Of a stretch of DNA of 64,000 bases, positions 1-9,229 are shown piece after piece (positions within the stretch are counted from its first letter, which is position 1; each line of letters begins with the position of its first letter). The notes beneath the pieces were generated by a model. That model saw only the letters and a program-made list of their open reading frames with translations. It had not been told where the DNA came from and did no database searches. Both the position numbers and the translations under genes were made by a program. Source of the DNA: Ruminococcus sp. (lineage in GTDB: Bacteria > Bacillota > Clostridia > Lachnospirales > Lachnospiraceae); NCBI GenBank assembly GCA_029256845.1, contig JARIEI010000051.1:1-64000 (forward strand). The letters are read 5' to 3'.

Positions 1-128
1 GTTAACAAACGAATGGTAATTCCACCATCTTTTTTTCCTTCTTTGTTCCCTGCATTACCACACCCTGCAAGTGCACCTACGCAAAGAACCGTACTTAACA
101 ATATTGCGGTAAGTTTTTTCATTTTCAT
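1..128 (-). CDS. Lipoprotein, N-terminal fragment (likely ABC solute-binding protein)
   Basis: The gene runs off the left edge; only about 42 residues are visible. They show a lipoprotein signal peptide: a basic start (MKMKK), a hydrophobic stretch and a lipobox L-A-G-C with Cys23 as the lipidated residue, then a Gly/Lys/Asn-rich linker. The ATG at 128 has GGAG 8 nt upstream; a second in-frame ATG at 122 is less well spaced. It is divergent from a YesM/YesN-type two-component system, and such systems commonly control sugar ABC transporters with a lipoprotein binding subunit. The solute-binding role is therefore inferred from context, while the lipoprotein signal is seen directly. Confidence 0.8.
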   Translation of the reverse strand, partial: MKMKKLTAILLSTVLCVGALAGCGNAGNKEGKKDGGITIRLL

Positions 129-305
129 ATTTTTTTCTCCGTTCTTTTTTGATAGTCCTATTTTATCGAATCTCGTCGAAAATTCAAATGGTCGTATTCT
201 ATAATTTTTGTACATTTTACATATCTTTCATAACATTTAATTTACTTTTCGAATCAGATATACTAAACTGAACATACGAACCATCACAACTAGGAGAATT
301 TAATT

Positions 306-2015
306 ATGAAAGCTAACGCAAAACAATCCATTCGATATAAAGTAAGATCTAATCTGTTAAAAGTATCGACTCTTTTTATTTTGATTATGTTTTTGAGTTT
401 TTCCATAATTATTCAACATATCTTTTCAACAACTGCTTCGAAAAATGTAATGATACAACTGGATTACATTTCCACCCAGCTAAATTATTATCTAGACTCC
501 ACCGTCAATTTTTCGAAAGCCTTGATTATCGATGATCTTATCCAAAAGAAAACAAAAGCCTACAATCAACAACCTTCCTCTTTTTCTTCTTCGGATCGAA
601 AAAGTATAGAAACTAAAATCAATAACATCATTCAATCCAATAACTTCATATACGCAGTAAGCCTTTTTTCCTTGGACAAACATGTCATTGCATCCACTTA
701 TGAGCACCATTATCGATCAGACAATACTCTTCAAAATTTAAATGCTCCTATTTGGTTTACACATAAACTACACCATAAATACAAAAACGATCCTGCCATT
801 CAACTATTATCTTTTCAGCAACCATTTTATAGCTTGCAAACCGGAGAAAAGCTAGGTTATATTGAACTATCGATTCATGAGGATTCCATCCATAATATTT
901 ATCTTGATAAAGCCAGCTTAGAAAGTCAAATTTTTATGATGGATTCTTCCGGAATTATTCAAAGTAGCGATGGTACTCTTTCCCTTGGCTTGCGTGCACC
1001 TTTAAAAGCCAACTTAGGCGTGGGTGAAAAAAAGAGCATAACTCCGCAATATATTATTTTTTCAAAGTATATCCCTGAATTAGACTGGTATATTGTAAAT
1101 CGAATGCGACCATCCCTTTACTACTCCACCATTTATTCATCTTTTGTAATTACAATACTGGTCACCATACTTTGTATCCTTTGTTGTTTATTCATTTCAA
1201 AAAAACTTGCAAACAATGTTACCACCCCAATCTATGACTTAATCCGTCATATTTTCAAAATTAAAAATGGATTTTGGACAACCATCGATTTACCAGTAGA
1301 AGATTCTGACATTAAATTACTGTATGATGAATTTAATAAAATGATTCGTTCCCAAGAAGCCTTAAAAGATTCTGTTGTAAAAGCGCAAAAAGAAAAAGAT
1401 CGTCTTTCCTTAAATCTTTTGCAGCAACAGGTAAACCCTCATTTTCTCTACAATACACTAGACAACATCTGTGCACTTGCAGAATTAGATGAGAAGGAAA
1501 CCTTGATGAATCTTGTAATGAATCTTTCTACTTTTTATCGAACTAGCCTATGTAACGGAGAATTTCTCATTACATTGAAAGAAGAACTCACGCTTACTGA
1601 AGCATATTTACATATTATGGAAGTTCGTTATTACCATAAATTCACTTATGAAATCGACTGTCCAAAAGCATTATATAGCTGCACTTGTATTAAACTCCTC
1701 TTGCAACCTTTAATTGAAAACAGTATTTATCATGGGATCAAGGGGATTTCCTACCCGGGAGTAATAAAAATCAAAGTATTTACAAATCATGATCAGCTTA
1801 TGATTGTTGTATCTGATAATGGAAGAGGGTTTGCTGAAAGTGATATTCATAAATTTAAAAGTGATAAACATCATTTTGGAATTTGGAGTATCGATCAGAG
1901 AATTCAACTTTATTTTGGAAAACAATATGGACTTGTCATTGAACACGGAGCTCCTAGCGGATGCACTGTAACCATATCTTTACCACTTCGAAAGGGATTT
2001 GAAAATGAACTATAA
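306..2015 (+). CDS. Sensor histidine kinase, YesM/LytS type
   Basis: This is a membrane sensor kinase of 569 residues that would phosphorylate the response regulator encoded just downstream. Two membrane segments (about residues 17-40 and 278-298) bracket an extracytoplasmic sensor region. A HAMP-like linker follows, then the His_kinase domain with the motif QQQVNPHFLYNTLDN near residue 378 (His is the phosphoacceptor). The ATPase domain has an N-box (LIENSIYHG, about 469) and a G-box (SDNGRGF, about 501). The regulator gene overlaps its 3' end, so the two are translationally coupled. The ligand is unknown; family members usually sense carbohydrate availability. A divergent lipoprotein gene supports a sugar-uptake role. 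Confidence 0.93.
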   Translation: MKANAKQSIRYKVRSNLLKVSTLFILIMFLSFSIIIQHIFSTTASKNVMIQLDYISTQLNYYLDSTVNFSKALIIDDLIQKKTKAYNQQPSSFSSSDRKSIETKINNIIQSNNFIYAVSLFSLDKHVIASTYEHHYRSDNTLQNLNAPIWFTHKLHHKYKNDPAIQLLSFQQPFYSLQTGEKLGYIELSIHEDSIHNIYLDKASLESQIFMMDSSGIIQSSDGTLSLGLRAPLKANLGVGEKKSITPQYIIFSKYIPELDWYIVNRMRPSLYYSTIYSSFVITILVTILCILCCLFISKKLANNVTTPIYDLIRHIFKIKNGFWTTIDLPVEDSDIKLLYDEFNKMIRSQEALKDSVVKAQKEKDRLSLNLLQQQVNPHFLYNTLDNICALAELDEKETLMNLVMNLSTFYRTSLCNGEFLITLKEELTLTEAYLHIMEVRYYHKFTYEIDCPKALYSCTCIKLLLQPLIENSIYHGIKGISYPGVIKIKVFTNHDQLMIVVSDNGRGFAESDIHKFKSDKHHFGIWSIDQRIQLYFGKQYGLVIEHGAPSGCTVTISLPLRKGFENEL

Positions 2016-3510
2016 TGTTTTAATAGCCGATGACGAGTATTTCATTCGTCAACGTTTAAAAAAGATAATTTTATGGGAAGAATGGAATCTCCATTTTTCT
2101 TGTGAAGCAGAAAATGGAAAAGAAGTCTTAGATCTTTTAGAAACGAAAAACATTGATATTGTGTTTTTAGATATTGAAATGCCAATTTTATCTGGTTTGG
2201 AAACTGCATCTTACATCAAAGAGCATTATCCTAAAATTAAGGTGATTATTTTGTCCGGATATAATCATTTTGAATATATGAGAGCCGCTATTCGAGCCTG
2301 TACCTTTGATTATCTGCTCAAACCAATTAAGCAAGAAGACTTAAAGCAAGTTTTATCAGAATGTGTTCAATCCATAAAAAAGGAATCCGAACTCCAAGTT
2401 AAACTTGATCTAAAGCTACACTATGACCGGTGTATTTCACTTATGAAAGTTCGAAAAAAACTCATGTCTTACTCTGATTTAATTCGAGAATATGAAGAAC
2501 TTGCTCCATATAAATATTCGCTTTTTATCGGATTTTATACGCAGTCAACCTCAAATTTATCTGTACTTGCACTAAAAGATCTGCTTAGTTGTTTAGGAAT
2601 GAGTTGCGAGTTTATTCAAGAATCGGAACACATTTATATGCTCCAATGCTTTCTTCTGACAAAGGAACCAATTGCAACTTTAGGCAGTCATTTGATACAA
2701 TTTCTAGAGGATATGTCCGATTATATTTTCATTTCATTAAACAATATTTTTGAAATTGAAAAAGATTGGAATCCTTTTTATGAAAACGCCCTAAAGGGAC
2801 TGGGGCAAAGATTTTTCTCTACCTCTACCCTTACAGTAGAACACACATTATCAAGTATCTCTAAATTCAGCAGACCTTTAACCTCTGTACGGGAAAATTT
2901 AATTCATTTAATCCAGACTCAAAATAAACAGCAGATTGCAGATTACATACACGATTGGTTTCAGAAAATTTCGGATCAAAAAAATCCTTTATTTTTGCAA
3001 TACTTTATTCATGAAGTGCTTCTTTCTTTTCATTTGCATTACGATGTTCCAAAAAATTTACACGAATCTATTACTGATTTTTGTAATAGTATCATAGAAG
3101 AAGAACATACCCTTACTTCTCTTGAGACTTTATTAATTTCTTATTCTGAACAGTGTTTTGATCAATACGAAGTACTCCCATCCGATTTAATTCTTGCCCA
3201 AAAAACAGCACATTATATTGATGACAATTATACACTACCGAATCTAAGTGTTGCCAGTATATCCGAAGCCTTAAATTTCAATCCTTCTTACCTTGGAACT
3301 GTTTTTAAAAATGTACATCAAATTTCTATTTTACAGTACATCACGCAGATTCGTATGGAGCATGCCACAAAACTTTTGCAATCTCATTCTTATCTTGTGT
3401 CCGAAGTTGCCAATTTAGTTGGATTTTCTGATGTCTATTATTTTAGCAAACGATTTAAAAAGATTTATGGACTCTCCCCAAAAGAATATGCTCAAAAATC
3501 TTTCTCATAA
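2005..3510 (+). CDS. Response regulator, YesN/AraC type
   Basis: A DNA-binding response regulator of about 501 residues. The N-terminal receiver has the acidic pair D9-D10, phosphoacceptor Asp56 in VFLDIEMP, and the conserved Lys near 106 (LLKPIKQ). A poorly conserved middle region links to a C-terminal AraC-type double helix-turn-helix (about 400-500, ending GLSPKEYAQ). I place the start at the ATG at 2005 because GGG at 1994-1996 gives normal spacing; the in-frame TTG at 1999 has no good ribosome site. It overlaps the kinase gene by 11 nt. It probably activates the divergent lipoprotein/transport operon to the left, which is inference from gene order. Confidence 0.93.
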   Translation: MNYNVLIADDEYFIRQRLKKIILWEEWNLHFSCEAENGKEVLDLLETKNIDIVFLDIEMPILSGLETASYIKEHYPKIKVIILSGYNHFEYMRAAIRACTFDYLLKPIKQEDLKQVLSECVQSIKKESELQVKLDLKLHYDRCISLMKVRKKLMSYSDLIREYEELAPYKYSLFIGFYTQSTSNLSVLALKDLLSCLGMSCEFIQESEHIYMLQCFLLTKEPIATLGSHLIQFLEDMSDYIFISLNNIFEIEKDWNPFYENALKGLGQRFFSTSTLTVEHTLSSISKFSRPLTSVRENLIHLIQTQNKQQIADYIHDWFQKISDQKNPLFLQYFIHEVLLSFHLHYDVPKNLHESITDFCNSIIEEEHTLTSLETLLISYSEQCFDQYEVLPSDLILAQKTAHYIDDNYTLPNLSVASISEALNFNPSYLGTVFKNVHQISILQYITQIRMEHATKLLQSHSYLVSEVANLVGFSDVYYFSKRFKKIYGLSPKEYAQKSFS

Positions 3511-3546
3511 AAAATTCCGCAAGCTGCAAATCGCGGCTTGCGGAAT
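3511..3546. terminator. Bidirectional terminator between yesN-like gene and glnN
   Basis: Perfect 11-bp inverted repeat ATTCCGCAAGC (3514-3524) and GCTTGCGGAAT (3536-3546), with a further GC pair inside the loop. A-run 3509-3514 gives a T-run for minus-strand transcripts, so it ends glnN and probably also the convergent regulator gene. Confidence 0.85.
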
Positions 3547-3551
3547 CTATA

Positions 3552-5666
3552 TTACAATTCAAAAATCAAATCTCCATAAGATGGCATCGGCCATGCTTCT
3601 TTATCCACAATCATCTCCAATGCATCCACTGGTTCTCTCAGACTTTGCATCGCAGAACCAACTTCATAATAGTAGTAATTCGCTTGCTCTCCTACCTGTT
3701 TGATTTGAGATGCTTTTTCTGTTACTTGAATTAAGTGTTCTAACGCAGATTTTGCATTTTTCAAAAGAGTAGAGACATCTACAAGTACTTGCATCTGCAC
3801 AGTAGCATCCACTCCAGCTTTTGTAACAGCATTTACTGTGTCTGCCAATGTCTTCGTATATTTTATAACTGCTGGAATCACTTGCTTACTTGCCATATCG
3901 ATCATTGTACGTGCTTCAATATTAATTGCCTTTGCATAGGTATCATATTGAATCTCAGCTCTTGATTCTAACTCCGCTTTTGTATATACATTAAACTTCT
4001 CAAATAACGCTACCGCTTTTTCTGATGTCATTGCCGGAATTGCTTCTACCATAGATTTAAGGTTTGGAAGGCCTCGTCTTTTTGCCTCTTGTACCCATTC
4101 TTCCGAATAACCATCCCCATTAAAGATAACTTTTTGATTTTCCGTCGCATATTCCTTAATCAAATCATGAACAGCCAAATCAAAATCATCCGCTTGCTCT
4201 AGCACCTCACAAGCTTCCGAAAATGCTTCGGCAACAATTGTGTTTAAAACAACATTTGGACCGGCTACAGAGTCTCTAGAACCAACCATACGGAATTCAA
4301 ACTTGTTTCCAGTAAAAGCAAATGGAGAAGTACGATTTCTATCTGTTGCATCTTTTGCAAGATCTGGAAGTGTCTTTACACCTGTCATAAGTTTTCCACC
4401 ATTTAAGCTATGGGTTGCCTCTCCAGTACTTACAAGTTGTTCGATCACATCTTCCAACTGATCTCCTAAAAATACAGATACGATTGCAGGAGGTGCCTCG
4501 TTTGCGCCAAGACGATGATCATTTCCTGGATCTGCTGCAGATTCTCTTAATAAATCCGCATGTCTATTTACCGCTTTTAAAATACACGTCAAGATTAATA
4601 AGAACTGTGTATTTTCATGAGGTGTTTTTCCTGGCTCTAACATGTTAATTCCATCATCTGTAATTAAAGACCAGTTATTGTGTTTACCCGAACCATTCAC
4701 TCCCGCAAATGGTTTTTCGTGCAACAAACATTTCATGCCATGCTGACTTGCAACTCGCTTTAATGTTTGCATGATCAGTTGATTGTGATCTACCGCTATG
4801 TTAGCTGGTGCATAAATTGGTGCCAATTCATGCTGCGCTGGTGCAGTTTCATTATGTTGTGTCTTTGCAGTAACTCCTACTTTCCAAAGCTCTTCATTCA
4901 CATCCTTCATGAAACCTGCAACTCTTTGACGAATAGTACCAAAGTAATGATCATCCAATTCCTGTCCTTTCGGAGGCATTGCTCCAAACAATGTTCTTCC
5001 TGTATAAATCAAATCTTTTCGTTGTTGGAACGTCTTTGCATCAACTAAAAAATATTCTTGTTCTGGTCCTACAGATGGGGTTACTTTTTTAGAAGTCGTA
5101 TTTCCAAATAAGCGCAGTAATCGAAGTGACTGTGCTCCGACCGCTTCCATAGAGCGAAGCAGTGGTGTCTTTAAATCTAAAGCTTCTCCTTTATAGGAAC
5201 AAAACGCTGTTGGAATACAAAGTGTTGCGCCTGCTGCATCTTTACGTACAAACGCCGGCGAAGTACAATCCCATGCTGTATACCCTCTTGCTTCAAAGGT
5301 TGCACGAAGCCCGCCAGAAGGGAAGGATGATGCATCTGGCTCTCCTTTAATCAGTTCTTTTCCAGAAAAACTCATCAATACCTTTCCACTTGGAAGAGGC
5401 GCAGAAATAAAAGAATCGTGCTTTTCTGCAGTTACTCCTGTCAAAGGTTGAAACCAGTGTGTATAATGAGTGGCACCTTTTTCGATTGCCCATTCTTTCA
5501 TTTCATGAGCGATTACGTCTGCTGTTTCAAGATCGAGTTCTTTTCCTTCTTCGATGGTTTTTTTCAAATTATGATATACTTTTTTCGGCAGACGTTCTTG
5601 CATTACCGTGTCGTTAAAAACATTTTCTCCGAAAATCTCTGCAACATTCACCATTTCGCTGTTCAT
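3552..5666 (-). CDS. glnN: Glutamine synthetase type III
   Basis: Makes glutamine from glutamate, ammonia and ATP in the cytoplasm. The 704-residue length is typical of the large GSIII (GlnN) family and far longer than GlnA (about 450). Recognisable family stretches are the N-terminal GENVFND segment, THWFQPLTG near residue 85, [10 protein letters not shown] (active-site Glu) and [11 protein letters not shown] in the catalytic barrel. The C-terminal third is largely helical, as in GSIII. The gene stands alone between two terminators, with only about 40 bp for its promoter after the fba terminator. No GlnR-type operator was recognised. GSIII is widespread in Bacteroidetes and Clostridia of the gut. 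Confidence 0.96.
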   Translation of the reverse strand: MNSEMVNVAEIFGENVFNDTVMQERLPKKVYHNLKKTIEEGKELDLETADVIAHEMKEWAIEKGATHYTHWFQPLTGVTAEKHDSFISAPLPSGKVLMSFSGKELIKGEPDASSFPSGGLRATFEARGYTAWDCTSPAFVRKDAAGATLCIPTAFCSYKGEALDLKTPLLRSMEAVGAQSLRLLRLFGNTTSKKVTPSVGPEQEYFLVDAKTFQQRKDLIYTGRTLFGAMPPKGQELDDHYFGTIRQRVAGFMKDVNEELWKVGVTAKTQHNETAPAQHELAPIYAPANIAVDHNQLIMQTLKRVASQHGMKCLLHEKPFAGVNGSGKHNNWSLITDDGINMLEPGKTPHENTQFLLILTCILKAVNRHADLLRESAADPGNDHRLGANEAPPAIVSVFLGDQLEDVIEQLVSTGEATHSLNGGKLMTGVKTLPDLAKDATDRNRTSPFAFTGNKFEFRMVGSRDSVAGPNVVLNTIVAEAFSEACEVLEQADDFDLAVHDLIKEYATENQKVIFNGDGYSEEWVQEAKRRGLPNLKSMVEAIPAMTSEKAVALFEKFNVYTKAELESRAEIQYDTYAKAINIEARTMIDMASKQVIPAVIKYTKTLADTVNAVTKAGVDATVQMQVLVDVSTLLKNAKSALEHLIQVTEKASQIKQVGEQANYYYYEVGSAMQSLREPVDALEMIVDKEAWPMPSYGDLIFEL

Positions 5667-5700
5667 ATTTTATCCCTTTCTTCTTGCCTGTGCATTTTGA

Positions 5701-5739
5701 GAACAAAATAAGGCATTTCAATTTCTTGAAACGCCTTAT
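5701..5739 (-). terminator. Terminator of fba
   Basis: Stem arms 5726-5739 and 5708-5721 (14 bp with one G-U pair in the minus transcript) around a 4-nt loop, followed on the minus strand by TTTTGTT (5707-5701). Confidence 0.85.
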
Positions 5740-5750
5740 GTAGAATCATT

Positions 5751-6617
5751 CTATTCAGCTTTTCCAATTGAACCAAATAGTTCCATTTTTTCTTTTACAG
5801 TAGCAACAATTGCATCGAAACCTGGTTTTAAAAGTTTACGAGGGTCAAATCCTTTTCCTTCTAAATCTTTTCCTTCTTCGATGTATTTACGTGTTGCTGC
5901 TGCAAATGTAAGCTGACATTCTGTATTTACATTAATCTTTGCTACACCAAGATCAATTGCTTTTTTAATCATATCTTCTGGAATACCTGTACCACCATGA
6001 AGAACAAGTGGCATGTCTCCTGTACGTTTCTGAATCGCAGCTAATGTCTCAAAGCTTAAGCCTTCCCAGTTTTCTGGATATTTTCCGTGAATATTACCAA
6101 TACCTGCTGCAAGAAAATCAATGCCAAGATCTGCGATCATTTTGCATTCTTCTGGATCTGCGCACTCTCCTCTTCCTACAACACCATCTTCTTCTCCACC
6201 AATAGAACCAACTTCTGCTTCTAATGACATTCCTTTTTCTTTTACAATGGCAACAAGCTCTTTTGTCTTCTCAACATTTTCTTCGATTGGATAATGAGAT
6301 CCATCAAACATAATAGATGAGAATCCTGCTTCTACACATTTTAAACATCCTTCGTAGCTACCATGGTCAAGATGAAGTGCTACTGGTACTGTAATTCCCA
6401 TTTCTTCTAGCATTCCTTCTACCATACCTACAACAGTTTTGTAACCTGTCATATATTTACCAGCGCCCTCAGACACACCTAAAATTACTGGTGAATTGCA
6501 CTCTTGAGCTGCTGTTAAGATAGCTTTTGTCCACTCTAGGTTGTTGATATTAAACTGACCTACTGCATAGTGTCCTGCTTTTGCTTTCTGAAGCATTTCT
6601 TTTGCTGATACTAACAT
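5751..6617 (-). CDS. fba: Class II fructose-bisphosphate aldolase
   Basis: Zinc-dependent aldolase of 288 residues; interconverts fructose-1,6-bisphosphate with glyceraldehyde-3-phosphate and dihydroxyacetone phosphate in glycolysis. Visible motifs are ALHLDHGSYE (two zinc/active-site His and the catalytic Asp, about residue 80), a Glu-rich metal region EAEVGSIGGEEDG, LHGGTGIPE and KINVNTE near the phosphate site. Single-gene unit: a sigma-A promoter lies at 6683-6711 and a strong terminator follows. Within the family it could also act on tagatose bisphosphate (GatY/KbaY), but stand-alone context with its own strong promoter favours the glycolytic enzyme. Confidence 0.94.
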   Translation of the reverse strand: MLVSAKEMLQKAKAGHYAVGQFNINNLEWTKAILTAAQECNSPVILGVSEGAGKYMTGYKTVVGMVEGMLEEMGITVPVALHLDHGSYEGCLKCVEAGFSSIMFDGSHYPIEENVEKTKELVAIVKEKGMSLEAEVGSIGGEEDGVVGRGECADPEECKMIADLGIDFLAAGIGNIHGKYPENWEGLSFETLAAIQKRTGDMPLVLHGGTGIPEDMIKKAIDLGVAKINVNTECQLTFAAATRKYIEEGKDLEGKGFDPRKLLKPGFDAIVATVKEKMELFGSIGKAE

Positions 6618-6682
6618 ATTTTAATACCTCCAATTCTTGCGGGCAGTTTCCCCGCTTATACATTAGTTTAAAATCTTTATCC

Positions 6683-6711
6683 ATTATATCCTAAACAAAA
6701 ATAAAATACAA
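6683..6711 (-). promoter_or_regulatory. Sigma-A promoter of fba
   Basis: On the minus strand TTGTAT (-35, 6706-6711) and a perfect TATAAT (-10, 6683-6688) are 17 bp apart. The leader carries a small hairpin GCGGG/CCCGC at 6639-6655 just ahead of the ribosome site. Confidence 0.65.
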
Positions 6712-6784
6712 CAACTATGCCTCATTTGTTCTCAACTATCTTATTAATATATTTAATTTTTCTTTATCATATTCTCCTTTGAAC

Positions 6785-6821
6785 GACAAAAAACCATGAA
6801 CCCAACTAAGATTCATGGTTT
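6785..6821 (-). terminator. Terminator after tRNA-Glu
   Basis: Inverted repeat AAACCATGAA (6791-6800) and TTCATGGTTT (6812-6821), followed on the minus strand by a T-run (6790-6784). It lies immediately 3' of the tRNA. Confidence 0.85.
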
Positions 6822-6827
6822 TTATAA

Positions 6828-6899
6828 TGACTCCGAGGGGAATCGAACCCCTGATTCCAGCGTGAGAGGCTAGCGTCTTGACCGCTTGACCACGGAGCC
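6828..6899 (-). tRNA. tRNA-Glu (anticodon CTC)
   Basis: A 72-nt cloverleaf read on the minus strand: acceptor GGCTCCG paired with CGGAGTC; anticodon stem CTAGC/GCTGG with loop CTCTCAC, giving anticodon CTC for GAG codons; T-arm AGGGG-TTCGATT-CCCCT. The discriminator base is A at 6828. CCA is not encoded. It stands alone with its own terminator. Most low-GC genomes rely mainly on the TTC isoacceptor, which is presumably elsewhere. Confidence 0.93.
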
Positions 6900-6983
6900 A
6901 TAATTATATTACTCTCACAAGCGATTTTTATTATACTATACCTTTCTTAAATATGCAAGTCTTTTTTTTATTTTATTCCTTGT

Positions 6984-7904
6984 TTATTCCTTGTATGCTG
7001 AAATTTTTTCAATTGTATCTGGTGAAACCATAATTTGAAGTGCTTGCTTATCGTTACAAATTTCTACCGTATCATGAATTCCTCCAAATTCTCCATCTAG
7101 TGTCCAAGAAATTTCATCTTCAGATTCAAATCGGATTTTTCCAGTTTTGAACGTATACATATATTTGGAATCAATCTGCTTAATCAAAATAGCCGCAAGG
7201 ATTTCATTTAACTCTATTGGGTTTTTTGGTGTTTTAATTAGAGTCACTTCAAACTCTCCATCATCAAATACCACATTTTTTCCAATGATTCCCTTAAATC
7301 CTCCTACAGATTTGGAATTTGTCACCATACCAAACACAAAGTTATCTTCTAACGTATTTCCATCATATGTTACTTTAATATGATAGGAAGGAATATTAAA
7401 AATTCGCTTTGTTCCTTCTAGTACATACGCAAGATGTCCTAATATATTTTTTGCACTTTGTTTTGTTTCGTAAGATACATCTGTAAATAGCCCAAATGCT
7501 GCTATGTATACAAATCTTTCTTTATTAAATTTTCCAATATCACAAGAAAATGGAATACCATTAGCCGCAATGTCTGCTGCTTCTAACACATTTTTCGATA
7601 TGTACAAACTATTGGCAAAATCATTTGTCGTACCTGCTGGAATATAGCCAATTGGAATCTGTTTCTCTCGCATGGCCATTCCTGATACTACCTCATCCAA
7701 AGTTCCATCTCCTCCACTACAGATCACACGATCATAATCATCTGTATAAGAAATAGTTTTCGCATAGGCATCGTGATATTTTTGTGTAGGATAAGTCGTC
7801 ACTTCATATCCTGCCTTCACAAAAATATCAATCACATCTGATAGTTTTGGTTTAAGAATCCCGGTTCCTGCATTTGGATTATAAATAAATAATAATTTTT
7901 TCAT
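6984..7904 (-). CDS. YegS/DgkB-type lipid kinase
   Basis: Diacylglycerol/lipid kinase family protein (306 residues) that would phosphorylate diacylglycerol or a related lipid at the inner face of the membrane, recycling it for phospholipid synthesis. The N-terminal NAD-kinase-like fold shows YNPNAGTG (residues 8-15) and the nucleotide motif SGGDGTLDEVVSG (about 62-74), then PIGYIPAGTTNDFANS. The C-terminal beta domain includes the acidic GDGEFE-like stretch DDGEFEV. The start ATG has GGAG upstream. It lies about 100 bp after the crh-like gene with no terminator between, so it may be the last gene of the murB cluster. The exact lipid substrate cannot be told. Confidence 0.88.
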   Translation of the reverse strand: MKKLLFIYNPNAGTGILKPKLSDVIDIFVKAGYEVTTYPTQKYHDAYAKTISYTDDYDRVICSGGDGTLDEVVSGMAMREKQIPIGYIPAGTTNDFANSLYISKNVLEAADIAANGIPFSCDIGKFNKERFVYIAAFGLFTDVSYETKQSAKNILGHLAYVLEGTKRIFNIPSYHIKVTYDGNTLEDNFVFGMVTNSKSVGGFKGIIGKNVVFDDGEFEVTLIKTPKNPIELNEILAAILIKQIDSKYMYTFKTGKIRFESEDEISWTLDGEFGGIHDTVEICNDKQALQIMVSPDTIEKISAYKE

Positions 7905-8000
7905 TTGTTCGGTTCTCCTTACTGCACTTTAAAAGAAAAGAGACCATACCAACACAATGTACAGCCCCCAACATCACATAATCAGATTATAAAACAGCCC

Positions 8001-8261
8001 TTACAATTTTGCATTTGCAAAAAACATTTTAATTCCTTCTGCCGCTTTCTCTTCATCTTCACCATCTGTAACTACAGTAAACTCTTGTCCTTCTGTAAAA
8101 TTCAGACTCATCATTCCCATAATACTCTTGGCATTGATTTTCTTTTCGCCAACATGAATATTAATTCTACAAGCATACTGACTTGCTTCTTGCACTAATA
8201 ATGCAATTGGTCTTCCATCCATCCCTTTTTTCTGCATTACAACAACAGGTGTCTCGATCAT
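8001..8261 (-). CDS. HPr/Crh-like protein without the catalytic histidine
   Basis: An 86-residue HPr-fold protein. In HPr the phosphotransfer His15 sits in GLHARP; here the aligned stretch is GMDGRP, so the His is Asp. The regulatory serine region is intact (AKSIMGMMSL, Ser46 equivalent), which HprK would phosphorylate. This combination matches Bacillus Crh (GLQARP, Gln15) and argues for a purely regulatory partner of a CcpA-type factor, not a PTS phosphocarrier. Its ATG overlaps the whiA stop codon (ATGA), and the order rapZ-whiA-this gene mirrors yvcJ-yvcK-yvcL-crh of Bacillus, which supports the Crh reading. No hprK or ccpA is in the window. Confidence 0.88.
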   Translation of the reverse strand: MIETPVVVMQKKGMDGRPIALLVQEASQYACRINIHVGEKKINAKSIMGMMSLNFTEGQEFTVVTDGEDEEKAAEGIKMFFANAKL

Positions 8262-9217
8262 AATAATCCTCCTTGCTCTGTTCTGACTTTATCAGCCATC
8301 TCACTTAACTTTCTCAAACGATGATTTACTCCCGATTTTCCAACCGGGGATGTCAATAGTTCCCCTAACTCCTTCAGCGTTGCCTCGGGATGCTTAAGCC
8401 GCGCAAGCGCAATTTCTTCCAACCCTTCTGGCAATTTACTGAACCCGATCGTATCTCGAAGATATGTAATATCTTCTAACTGCCTAACAGCAGCCGATAC
8501 TGTCTTATTGATATTAGCAGTTTCACAATTAACTTTACGATTAACTGAATTACGCATTTCTTTTAGAATCCGCACATTTTCCAGTTCCATCAACGCTACA
8601 TGCGCTCCCATAATATTCAAAACATCAACAATCTGTGCTCCTTCTTTTAAATAAACAACATAGGATCTTTTTCTTCTGACTGTCTTTGCATCCATAGAAA
8701 ATCCGCAAATGATATTTTTTATCTGCGTAGCCATTTTCTCTGATGAGCATACAATTTCAAAATGGTAAGATTTACTTGGATCACTCATAGAACCAGCCGC
8801 CAGAAATGCACCTCTTAAAAACGCCCTCTTACAACAATTCTGCTGCAAAATAATGGAGTTAACAACTTGAACTTCTTCGAATTCCGAGTGCTGTTCTTGT
8901 ATTAATTTTGTTGCCTGAAGGATGCGAATTGCATCTTCATGTTTTTTTACCACAACTACATAGGTAGCACTGTTTTTTAAGATGTTTCTACGAACAGACA
9001 CATCAACATCTATATTAAATGTTTTTGTCAACAAAGTAAAGCACTTTCTTGCAACAGCTGGATTTTCAGAATGAATTCTAATCTTATAACAAGAACGACT
9101 GTCTATTGATATAAATCCACACATACTTAAAAGTGCAGTCAGTTCGGCAATTTGACAGTGTCGTGCTCGATTCCACTGTGTGGAAAGTTCTTCTTTTACC
9201 TCCAATGAAAATGACAT
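8258..9217 (-). CDS. whiA: WhiA-family DNA-binding protein
   Basis: A 319-residue protein with an N-terminal LAGLIDADG-like fold (MSFSLEVKEEL start is typical) and a C-terminal helix-turn-helix of the sigma-70 region 4 type (about residues 235-310, with LARLKHPEATLKELGELL). Actinobacterial WhiA triggers sporulation septation; in Firmicutes it links division and metabolism. The family has lost homing endonuclease activity. It sits between rapZ and the crh-like gene, translationally coupled to the latter by a 4-nt overlap. Confidence 0.95.
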   Translation of the reverse strand: MSFSLEVKEELSTQWNRARHCQIAELTALLSMCGFISIDSRSCYKIRIHSENPAVARKCFTLLTKTFNIDVDVSVRRNILKNSATYVVVVKKHEDAIRILQATKLIQEQHSEFEEVQVVNSIILQQNCCKRAFLRGAFLAAGSMSDPSKSYHFEIVCSSEKMATQIKNIICGFSMDAKTVRRKRSYVVYLKEGAQIVDVLNIMGAHVALMELENVRILKEMRNSVNRKVNCETANINKTVSAAVRQLEDITYLRDTIGFSKLPEGLEEIALARLKHPEATLKELGELLTSPVGKSGVNHRLRKLSEMADKVRTEQGGLL

Positions 9218-9229
9218 AGAATGCTCCTT

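Noticed and set aside
7905-8000. A separate promoter or terminator between the crh-like gene and the lipid kinase
   Set aside because: I found no hairpin with a T-run and no promoter pair in the 96-bp gap.
8001-8261. HPr phosphocarrier (ptsH) annotation
   Set aside because: The phosphoacceptor His is replaced by Asp, so PTS phosphotransfer is not expected.
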